A stretch of 10,702 bases of DNA, taken from NCBI GenBank assembly GCA_022865545.1, contig JALHTA010000396.1, positions 1 to 10,702 on the forward strand, in the 5' to 3' direction. The notes beneath the pieces were generated by a model. It was not told the origin of the DNA. It worked only from the letters and a program-made list of their open reading frames with translations, and did no database searches. The translations under genes were made by a program, and so were the position numbers. This document shows, one piece after another, positions 4,977-10,702 of the stretch (its first letter is position 1; each line of letters begins with the position of its first letter). Source of the stretch: Actinomycetota bacterium. GTDB lineage: Bacteria > Actinomycetota > Humimicrobiia > Humimicrobiales > Humimicrobiaceae.

Positions 4977-5810
4977 ATGGCATTTGATAACCTTATAAGG
5001 AAGAGTATCGCATCGGGAAGTTTTTACCCTGCTGATCCGGATGCACTAAAGAAACAGATAGACAATTTCATGGATAATGCTGAACCGCTGGACCTGCAAA
5101 ATATAAAAGCCATTATAAGCCCGCATGCAGGCTATATATATTCCGGACAAATAGCAGCTTACTCTTTCAGGCAGGTCGCAGGCATCAAATATGACAGCAT
5201 ACTCATAATAGCTCCATCACATGCAGAATATTTTGACTACGCTTCAGTTTATCATGGTGATGCCTATGAGACCCCCCTTGGACCGGTTAAGATTGATAAG
5301 AACAGGGCAAATGCCCTTGCTGAATCCAGTCCCCTGATCCAGCAATCTGCTTATGGACACCGTGACGAGCACAGCCTTGAGGTACAGCTGCCTTTCCTGC
5401 AGGTCATATTCGGAAAGGATATGAGTATAGTGCCGGTAGTGATCGGAAACCAGAGCAGGGAAAATATTGAAGAGCTTGGCAGTATTGCTGGAGAGCTTTT
5501 TTCTGATGATAATATACTAATAATCGCAAGCACTGACCTATCTCATTATCATCCATATGATACTGCTTCAGGGCTTGACGATAAGGTAAGCGGACTTATC
5601 GGTTCATTTGATACCGGCGGACTTATGGAAGAATTTACTGGTGGTAGTGCAGAGATGTGCGGCGGCGGTCCGGTACTGGCTGCAATGATGATCTCAAGGG
5701 CAATGGGGGCTGACTCTTCAAAGATCATCAAATATGCAAATTCCGGGGATGTATCAGGTGATAGGAGTTCAGTTGTAGGATACCTGTCTGCTGCATTTTA
5801 TAAAAAATAG
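4977..5810 (+). CDS. amrB: Memo-family protein (AmmeMemoRadiSam system protein B)
   Basis: This 277-residue protein belongs to the MEMO1 family, related in fold to class III extradiol dioxygenases. Family blocks run in order: SGSFYPAD (13-20), SPHAGYIYSG (48-57), APSHAEYF (79-86), DEHSLEVQLPFL (130-141), ASTDLSHY (184-191), MCGGGPVLA (227-235) and ANSGDVSGDRS (254-264). The metal-site candidates by homology to human MEMO1 are His50, His82, His190 or His192, and Cys228, all present, so it should bind a metal such as iron or copper. The biochemical role in bacteria is not established. It is found with AMMECR1 and a radical SAM enzyme. Here AMMECR1 follows by 50 bases, but the radical SAM gene is missing from the window. 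The start is secure, with AAGGAG 6 bases before the ATG. The gene symbol is the generic family name. Confidence 0.93.
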   Translation: MAFDNLIRKSIASGSFYPADPDALKKQIDNFMDNAEPLDLQNIKAIISPHAGYIYSGQIAAYSFRQVAGIKYDSILIIAPSHAEYFDYASVYHGDAYETPLGPVKIDKNRANALAESSPLIQQSAYGHRDEHSLEVQLPFLQVIFGKDMSIVPVVIGNQSRENIEELGSIAGELFSDDNILIIASTDLSHYHPYDTASGLDDKVSGLIGSFDTGGLMEEFTGGSAEMCGGGPVLAAMMISRAMGADSSKIIKYANSGDVSGDRSSVVGYLSAAFYKK

Positions 5811-5860
5811 ATCGTCAGTGTCCATATGATAAATAAACCCATCGGATTTAGGAGATATTT

Positions 5861-6424
5861 ATGAAAAACCTTGAACTTTCAGAAAAGCAAAAAAAACTTC
5901 TTCTTGAAATAGCCAGGGATACTATCAGGAATACAGTCCTTGGGACTGCACAGATAGATCATGAGATAGATGATCCTACCCTGGAGATCGAATGCGGCGC
6001 ATTTGTAACGATCCACAATAAGGGGGGTCTGCGCGGCTGCATAGGAAATATTATTGCAGAGACACCTTTGTGGCTCACTGTAAGCAATATGGCCGTACAG
6101 GCCAGTACCGCCGATCCCCGTTTTCCTCCGGTATCTGCTGATGAGCTTGATGAGATCGATATAGAGATATCCGCACTTTCTCCACTATGGAAGACAGAAG
6201 ATCTAAATGAGATAGAGGTCGGAAAGCACGGGATACTAATCAAAAAAGGTTTTAATCAGGGTCTTCTACTTCCCCAGGTGGCAATAGAGTATGGTTTTGA
6301 CAGGATGAAATTTCTTGAACATACATGTATGAAGGCAGGTCTTCCCGGTGATTGCTATAAAAGCGGTGACTGTGAGATATATATCTTCTCAGCAACAGTA
6401 TTTGGAGAAAAGGATCAAGGATGA
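5861..6424 (+). CDS. amrA: AMMECR1-domain protein (AmmeMemoRadiSam system protein A)
   Basis: This 187-residue cytoplasmic protein is made of a single AMMECR1 domain, which fills it. The hallmark LRGCIG is at 57-62 with Cys60. It is followed by DPRFPPVSADEL (85-96), IEISALSPL (101-109) and LLLPQVAIEYGFD (135-147). The length matches free-standing bacterial and archaeal members. The molecular function is unknown, and the invariant LRGCIG strand is the suspected functional site. AGGAG lies 7 bases before the ATG. It is the second gene of the Memo operon, and fused or adjacent Memo-AMMECR1 pairs are common, which suggests joint action. It ends only 12 bases from the convergent degV stop with no terminator between, so the two transcripts probably overlap. 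Confidence 0.93.
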   Translation: MKNLELSEKQKKLLLEIARDTIRNTVLGTAQIDHEIDDPTLEIECGAFVTIHNKGGLRGCIGNIIAETPLWLTVSNMAVQASTADPRFPPVSADELDEIDIEISALSPLWKTEDLNEIEVGKHGILIKKGFNQGLLLPQVAIEYGFDRMKFLEHTCMKAGLPGDCYKSGDCEIYIFSATVFGEKDQG

Positions 6425-6436
6425 TGACCATACCAG

Positions 6437-7366
6437 TTATATAAAAAGGTCCGCTATCTCTCTGTCCAGCTTACTTACGATTACCCCTATTAGTCCAGGA
6501 CCAGTATGGGCGCCTACCGCAGGTGTACACTTTGTTATCATCGAATAGACAATATTTAATGATCCCTGCAGCCTTTTAAGTATTTTCTGGGACTCGTCAA
6601 AACCGAGTGTATGGATTATTGAGACCATTACCCAGCGCTCTTTTCTAAAGTCCCTGGTCACCCTTCTGGTTATCTCAAGAAGGGAACCATATCTTGTGAA
6701 GGATATCCCTATCATTCCCACCACACCATTATTTATCCCGAGCATTGGTTTTATCATAAGAAGCCTGGAGGCAAAACTTGCTATTGCAGGGACCCTTCCG
6801 CTCCTTCTTAAATACTTCAGGGTATCTATGGTCCCATATAGCCGGATATTTTCCCTCAGGAATGAAAGTATTCTTGATATTTTTCGGGAAGAATATCCCT
6901 TTTCTATGGCCCGGGCAATTGCTATAACCATAAAACCTGTTCCCATAGTGCCTGAACGGCTGTCAAATATTTCTATCTTTTCCTTAGCATCAAGAAGGTC
7001 CCTTGCGATAAGAGCAGACTTCATCACAGCAGACAGATTGGAACTTATATGTATGGAAAATATCTTCTTATGTTTTTTTAAAAGTCTTTTATATGCTTCG
7101 ACAAAATCATGAGGTGATGGAGAAGAGGTCGAAAATACGGCTTTATCTTTTTGTTGAAGTTCGTAGATCTTGTTTGAGTCTATATCAATACCATCCCTGA
7201 ACTCTTTGCCGTTTAGGTGGATATAAATAGGGACAATACTGATATTGTATTTTAGTGCGATCTCTTTTGTTATATCGGAAGCACTATCGGTCACTATGGC
7301 AAAATCACCGGAGCCAGCATTTTCAGCATACTCCATAGCAGTTGACTTTTCTGCCTTGTTTGCCAT
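6437..7366 (-). CDS. DegV-family fatty-acid-binding protein
   Basis: This 309-residue member of the DegV (FakB-like) family binds a fatty acid, and in bacteria with FakA presents it for phosphorylation. Motifs are FAIVTDSASDIT (22-33), STSSPSP (79-85), ISSNLSAVMKSA (107-118), FDSRSGTMGTG (134-144), TLKYLRRSGRVP (182-193) and GAHTGPGLIGV (285-295), whose His287 and Thr288 match the ligand-pocket signature. The family is usually about 280 residues, and here about 20 polar residues precede the first strand. No Shine-Dalgarno precedes the ATG at 7364-7366, and a start at Met11 is possible but has none close by either. A TATACT at 7373-7378 lies so near the ATG that a leaderless transcript could start on it. 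The gene follows tatA by 52 bases. No FakA is in the window. Confidence 0.9.
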   Translation of the reverse strand: MANKAEKSTAMEYAENAGSGDFAIVTDSASDITKEIALKYNISIVPIYIHLNGKEFRDGIDIDSNKIYELQQKDKAVFSTSSPSPHDFVEAYKRLLKKHKKIFSIHISSNLSAVMKSALIARDLLDAKEKIEIFDSRSGTMGTGFMVIAIARAIEKGYSSRKISRILSFLRENIRLYGTIDTLKYLRRSGRVPAIASFASRLLMIKPMLGINNGVVGMIGISFTRYGSLLEITRRVTRDFRKERWVMVSIIHTLGFDESQKILKRLQGSLNIVYSMITKCTPAVGAHTGPGLIGVIVSKLDREIADLFI

Positions 7367-7418
7367 ATTAATAGTATAAATAGATAAATAAAAGAACTAT
7401 ATGATCGTCCAGGCTGCT

Positions 7419-7619
7419 TTATTCTTCATCGCCTTTTACAGCTTTTTCTATCTCTTTTAATTCTTTTTTTACTTCTTTAGTTGCTTCAGTGGTCCCTTCC
7501 CTGAAACCCCTTATAGCCTGACCTAAGGATTTTCCCAATTCAGGTAATTTCTTGGGTCCAAAAATGATCAGTGCTATTACTAATATTATTACAAGTTCCT
7601 GCCATCCTAATCCAAACAT
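7419..7619 (-). CDS. tatA: Sec-independent translocase protein TatA
   Basis: This 66-residue pore-forming subunit of the twin-arginine translocase moves folded proteins across the cytoplasmic membrane. It has a short N-terminal membrane helix (about 5-20), the hinge FGPKKLPELG (20-29) typical of TatA, an amphipathic helix with SLGQAIRGFREG (31-42), and a charged Lys/Glu-rich tail. The length is normal. AAGG lies 7 bases before the ATG, with GAGG further upstream. It stands 188 bases downstream of tatC on the same strand, so it may share that transcript or use its own promoter (a TATAAT lies at 7672-7677). There is no tatB, consistent with a minimal TatA-TatC system in which TatA does both jobs, as in many Gram-positive bacteria. 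Confidence 0.95.
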   Translation of the reverse strand: MFGLGWQELVIILVIALIIFGPKKLPELGKSLGQAIRGFREGTTEATKEVKKELKEIEKAVKGDEE

Positions 7620-7807
7620 ATGACTACCTTCACCTCTCTTTTTAACATTCTAATATTGTTATAGACTAAATATTATACTTATTTCCAAATAAAAAGATAC
7701 TTCTCCATCCTGTTTTAATCTCCTAAGCCGCTGATTTTACTATTAGGATCTATATTAAATATCCAGACACCTTACTTATGATTATATCAGGTCATGTCCA
7801 TATTTTC
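7620..7807. other. tatC-tatA spacer, possible tatA promoter
   Basis: This is 188 bases without a gene. A TATAAT on the minus strand (7672-7677) lies 53 bases before tatA but lacks a recognisable -35. I see no clear terminator after tatC, so read-through into tatA remains possible. Confidence 0.35.
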
Positions 7808-8572
7808 CTATATAACCTTTGCAAGCAGCAAGGCAAGCTCATATAGAAGTATCATGGGTGCCGCCAGAACCCCCATCGTGACCGGGCTCCAGTCAGGTGT
7901 GATTATTGCACAAAGCAGAAGTATTACTATATATACTACCCTCCACTGCCTCCTTAGCTGCTTGACCGTTAAAATATCAATCTTTATAAGGAATACCAGG
8001 ACAAGTGGCAGCTCAAATATAACACCGGCCCCGATCAGGAACCATCCGATAAAGGTTACATATTTTGTAACGCTGAGGGTCTGTATGAGTTCAGATCCTT
8101 GCGCTATGAGCCAGTTTACTGCTATAGGGATCATTAAGAAATAACAGAAAGTGATCCCGCCATAAAATAGGATAAAAAACAGTATTGACACAGGTATTAT
8201 CCTTTTTCTGATCTTCTTACTGAATGCCGGAAAGGCAAAACTAATTATCTGAAATACCAGCAGTGGCATTATTACTATGGCCGCAGCCATAAATGATATC
8301 TTTATGTTTACAAGAAAAGGCTCTGTTATGTCCAGAAAAACCAGGTCCTTATTTATAAGTGGCTTTGTAAGCAGATCGAGAAGTGTATTATGAAAAGGAT
8401 AAGCTATCCCGAAAAGTACTACAAATACTGCAAGAATGACTATTATCCTTTTACGCAGTTCCTCCAGATGGTCGATAAAGGGCATTTCCTTCTGGTTGTC
8501 CTTCGTTTTTTTGCTCCTCCTGCGGAACAATCTCTTTAAGCCCGATTTTTTTATTTTCTTTTCTTCATCCAT
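7808..8572 (-). CDS. tatC: Sec-independent translocase protein TatC
   Basis: This 254-residue polytopic receptor of the Tat system recognises the twin-arginine signal peptide. There are six hydrophobic segments. Conserved positions are FIDHLEELRKR (32-42) before helix 1, TEPFLVNIKISF (83-94) in the first outer loop, FELP with Glu187, TPDWSP (225-230), and PMILLYE (239-245) in the last helix. The first 30 residues form an unusually long, strongly basic leader (KKIKKSGLKRLFRRRSKK region), and the C-terminus is short. The ATG at 8570-8572 has GAGGAT almost touching it and AAGGA 12 bases away, so neither spacing is ideal, but no better start is seen. The gene follows the CapA-like gene by 107 bases and precedes tatA. 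Confidence 0.95.
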   Translation of the reverse strand: MDEEKKIKKSGLKRLFRRRSKKTKDNQKEMPFIDHLEELRKRIIVILAVFVVLFGIAYPFHNTLLDLLTKPLINKDLVFLDITEPFLVNIKISFMAAAIVIMPLLVFQIISFAFPAFSKKIRKRIIPVSILFFILFYGGITFCYFLMIPIAVNWLIAQGSELIQTLSVTKYVTFIGWFLIGAGVIFELPLVLVFLIKIDILTVKQLRRQWRVVYIVILLLCAIITPDWSPVTMGVLAAPMILLYELALLLAKVI

Positions 8573-8662
8573 ATCCTCATTATATCCTTAAAATAGTTTT
8601 AATCTCTAAAGCGCGCAACCACCTGCTGTATGGTAGATTATTTGAGTATAAAATACAACTCC

Positions 8663-8678
8663 ACCGGCCCAATCCGGT
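8663..8678 (-). terminator. Weak hairpin after the CapA-like gene
   Basis: ACCGG, loop ATTGGG, CCGGT begins right after the stop codon on the minus strand. The five GC-rich pairs are stable but no T-run follows directly, so it may be an attenuator, an mRNA end stabiliser or no signal at all. Read-through into tatC is likely. Confidence 0.3.
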
Positions 8679-8679
8679 C

Positions 8680-10440
8680 TTACCTGATACTTGCCGCAAA
8701 AATAGACTCTAATATAAGGGTCCTTTCTTCCTGTGTCGCAATACGCGGCTGGCTATAGTCTTCCAGCATCGTTGTTATGATCACAGTATTTATGTGCCTG
8801 CCCTCATAGAAGATATGTTTTGCAATAAGTCCCTGCCTTGTACCGAGTTCCCTCATCTGGTCAAAAAACAGGTTTCCGAGCCCATAATTTATAAACCAGT
8901 CTTCGGAGATCTCGACACCCTGAGGTTGATGTGACTGGCTCCCGCTTACTATATCAGCACCCGCATCTGCCATCCTCCTAAAATCAATTTTCTGCTGGCC
9001 TACAGGCTCATACTGATAACTCTCAAGATATTGAAAGGTGAATATAACTATATAGCCCTGACTTTTAAGATCCTTTATTATCTCCTCAAAATCCTCAAAA
9101 TTAGGCGGTGCCGATCCTGGAGAATCTTTAGTCGCCCAATCATATGCAGGCCCCCACCAGTTAAAACCTAAAAAGGCAAATTTATTGCCATTGGACTCTA
9201 GTGTTGCAGGTTTATATGATTCTTCCAGGTCCCTTCCTCCGCCATAATAGGGCCAATCCTTTTCATCATACATATCAAGTGTGTATATAAACCATTCATG
9301 TCCCTGGTCATTCATATGGTTTCCAGTCAGTTCTATTACATCTGTTCCGACATACTCAAGCAATTCTATATATGAAGGTTTGCTGCAAAAATATGGAAAT
9401 CTGTCCACTGCCACTTCACAACCCTCTTTAAATGGAACTTCATTGCTTATATGAGTAATATCGGCATCACGCAAGATATCTACAATCTTTTCTCCGGGGT
9501 ATTTATTGCCATACCTTTCCATACGATTGGCTGTCCCCCTAACCATTGCTGTTACACCTGTCATCATAAGGCTCGTGAACTTTGACATGTCACGGTTTGT
9601 GATCCGGGTCCCTTCAAAGGACGCTGCTGCGTTTTGAACAGCTTCTTTGTCTGTACCGGTAAGCATTACTGAAAATGCCAGGGGGTAATCATCATAATCA
9701 AGCTCCCTGTCAAATACAGACATCTCATTTATCGAAAGTACCTTAAACTGTTTATTGATATTTTCAAAGGAAGTTATTGCTATGGCTCCTTCGATTATCC
9801 TGAGGCTATCCTGTACAGCATCTCCTGGGACTACCTGTATATTTTCATTTAAGGGCTCTCCCAGTATCTTTTGAAGTATTCCATAATCTATATCCCCAAT
9901 TATCATCTGTGGAGGGCCGTCCACATCAAGAATACCGTCAAATGCAGTTGTGTTTCCTGCCCACCAATCAATGATATCTTCCCATGCTGTCTCATCACTT
10001 ATATTATAGAAAGAAACTACAGGAGCCATTATATAGAATATTTCCAGATCTTTATAAATATCTGGACCCATCGGGACGGCTCCAGCTGGTAAGATCTCCA
10101 GTACTGCCTGTGCCTGCTCCTTAAAATCTACGATCTCTACCCTTGTATCAAGTACTAGTAAGTCAAATAATTCAGATGCTATTTCCTCTGGTATTAAATC
10201 CTCTATCCATATTTTTACCGCAATATCCTCTTCCTCTTCTTCCATCACTGCCTGCCCGCCGTCTTCATCTATTTCGTCTGGCTCTTCCGTCTCAATGGCC
10301 GGATCTTTTTCAGCTTCTTCTTTAATCTCTGTGCTGGCATTAAAAAGACTGCAGGAAGAAGTAGTGGTTAAAAATATGATTGCAATAAATAATACAGTAA
10401 GAATAGTAAGAAGCTTTTTATAAGTACTGCTGACTCTCAT
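8680..10440 (-). CDS. Divergent CapA-fold lipoprotein with extra N-terminal domain
   Basis: This is a 586-residue envelope protein. It has a hydrophobic signal segment (11-27) and Cys30 in TTSSC, which is atypical as a lipobox. An acidic linker follows (about 36-72). Residues 75-285 include WEDIIDWWAGNTTAFDG and AITSFENINKQFKVLSIN, which resemble periplasmic solute-binding proteins (inference). The CapA (poly-gamma-glutamate/capsule, metallophosphatase-fold) domain covers about 290-560: ITHISNEVPF (328-337), ELTGNHMNDQG (370-380), YYGGG (398-402), ADAGADIVSGSQSHQPQ (491-507) and FINYGLGNLFFDQ (516-528). Compared with classical CapA, the GD motif is GV (Val296), HWGxE is FTFQYLE, and GHHPH keeps only its last His (504). 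From memory, a similar variant occurs in Chloroflexota. Its activity is unknown and catalysis may be lost or changed. No Shine-Dalgarno precedes the ATG. It heads the tatC-tatA-degV run. Confidence 0.8.
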   Translation of the reverse strand: MRVSSTYKKLLTILTVLFIAIIFLTTTSSCSLFNASTEIKEEAEKDPAIETEEPDEIDEDGGQAVMEEEEEDIAVKIWIEDLIPEEIASELFDLLVLDTRVEIVDFKEQAQAVLEILPAGAVPMGPDIYKDLEIFYIMAPVVSFYNISDETAWEDIIDWWAGNTTAFDGILDVDGPPQMIIGDIDYGILQKILGEPLNENIQVVPGDAVQDSLRIIEGAIAITSFENINKQFKVLSINEMSVFDRELDYDDYPLAFSVMLTGTDKEAVQNAAASFEGTRITNRDMSKFTSLMMTGVTAMVRGTANRMERYGNKYPGEKIVDILRDADITHISNEVPFKEGCEVAVDRFPYFCSKPSYIELLEYVGTDVIELTGNHMNDQGHEWFIYTLDMYDEKDWPYYGGGRDLEESYKPATLESNGNKFAFLGFNWWGPAYDWATKDSPGSAPPNFEDFEEIIKDLKSQGYIVIFTFQYLESYQYEPVGQQKIDFRRMADAGADIVSGSQSHQPQGVEISEDWFINYGLGNLFFDQMRELGTRQGLIAKHIFYEGRHINTVIITTMLEDYSQPRIATQEERTLILESIFAASIR

Positions 10441-10622
10441 ATTGTATTTGGTAAATATTATTAATTGATTTCATTTAATTCTATATTTTTATATTCGAAA
10501 ATTAAAGTATTTTAAATAATTATATAGACTTTATTGCTATGGGTGCTTAGAGTCATATTGCTTAGAATAATCCGGAAGAATCTAGACAGAGAACTTATCA
10601 AGGATTAATTATCTCTTTATCT
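10441..10622. other. Upstream region of the CapA-like gene
   Basis: AT-rich, no coding frame seen. A TATAAT on the minus strand (10519-10524) is the best -10 candidate, but no -35 stands at 16-18 bases from it. The leader would be about 70 bases and shows no ribosome site close to the ATG. Confidence 0.35.
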
Positions 10623-10648
10623 GGTTCGAGTCCCCTATGGGCTCCCCA
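10623..10648 (+). other. tRNA 3'-end-like fragment (possible att half-site or relic)
   Basis: The sequence begins GGTTCGAGTCCCC and ends GGGCTCCCCA. The TTCGAGT T-loop, the 3' arm of the T-stem, an acceptor-like GGGCTCC and a terminal CCA are in tRNA order. Upstream, the 5' arm of the T-stem is broken (TCTGG instead of AGGGG) and no anticodon arm, D-arm or 5' acceptor is found. The spacing to CCA is one base longer than in a standard tRNA. A strong terminator follows within 4 bases. This is what the far end of an element integrated into a tRNA gene looks like, but no integrase is in the window. Confidence 0.5.
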
Positions 10649-10651
10649 GAC

Positions 10652-10690
10652 AAAATAATAAGACCCCTACTAAAGAGGTCTTATTATAAT
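10652..10690. terminator. Strong hairpin terminator, probably bidirectional
   Basis: The arms TAATAAGACC (10656-10665) and GGTCTTATTA (10677-10686) give ten perfect pairs around an 11-base loop. On the minus strand it is followed by TTTTG, and on the plus strand by TAATTTA. It would end a transcript from the tRNA-like sequence (plus) or from a gene beyond the right edge (minus). Confidence 0.7.
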
Positions 10691-10702
10691 TTAGAAGTAA
10701 TG

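Noticed and set aside
10441..10648. tmRNA (ssrA) ending at the tRNA-like 3' sequence
   Set aside because: A tmRNA needs a matching 5' acceptor segment and a tag reading frame some 350 bases upstream. That region is the CapA-like coding sequence and shows neither.
10565..10648. Complete tRNA or tRNA-Sec gene
   Set aside because: No 5' acceptor strand, D-arm or anticodon stem pairs with the 3' part, and the T-stem is broken on its 5' side.
1..10702. CRISPR array, insertion sequence or phage genes
   Set aside because: No regularly spaced repeats, transposase, integrase or structural phage proteins are visible on either strand.

Overview
The window is AT-rich, densely packed bacterial DNA read with the standard code. 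It has good Shine-Dalgarno sites at many but not all genes, intrinsic terminators and sigma70-type promoters. The gene set (Acr3 and ArsM without an arsenate reductase, a minimal TatA-TatC pair, a DegV protein, AMMECR1 and Memo homologues, and a divergent CapA-like lipoprotein) would suit an uncultivated anaerobic bacterium near the Actinomycetota/Chloroflexota/Firmicutes-type lineages. No marker gene here allows a firm placement. I see no integrase, transposase, CRISPR array or phage gene.

Layout from left to right. Positions 1-867 hold one small gene for a very acidic putative lipoprotein (minus), then a 431-base gene-poor stretch. That stretch contains an orphan terminator, a short tandem repeat, a possible 3' gene remnant and the terminator of the arsenic operon. 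Positions 868-3212 hold a three-gene arsenic operon on the minus strand, in the transcribed order arsM, arsR, acr3. It has a clear promoter with a dyad that probably binds ArsR. ArsR would sense As(III), Acr3 would export it and ArsM would methylate what remains. Positions 3450-3747 hold a tRNA operon (Thr-TGT, Tyr-GTA, Thr-GGT, minus) with a near-consensus promoter. Positions 3804-4739 encode a BadF/N-acetylglucosamine-kinase-type sugar kinase (minus).

A 237-base divergent control region with three perfect dyads separates the kinase from a plus-strand pair, a Memo-like protein (AmmeMemoRadiSam system protein B) and an AMMECR1 protein (protein A). Their usual radical SAM partner is not in the window. 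The AMMECR1 gene meets degV tail to tail with a 12-base gap.

From 10440 down to 6437 the minus strand carries a CapA-like lipoprotein, tatC, tatA and degV, probably one transcription unit or two. They concern the envelope: Tat export of folded proteins, a surface or periplasmic CapA-fold protein, and a fatty-acid-binding DegV protein. At the right edge a 26-base match to a tRNA 3' end lies next to a strong terminator, with no tRNA body upstream. It looks like an attachment-site half or a relic.

The most useful leads are the incomplete Memo/AMMECR1 system with its dyad-rich promoter, the CapA-fold protein that has lost expected metal ligands and carries an extra N-terminal domain, the tRNA-Thr(GGT) with C at position 33, and the tRNA 3'-end relic. 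Nothing here proves a wholly new system.
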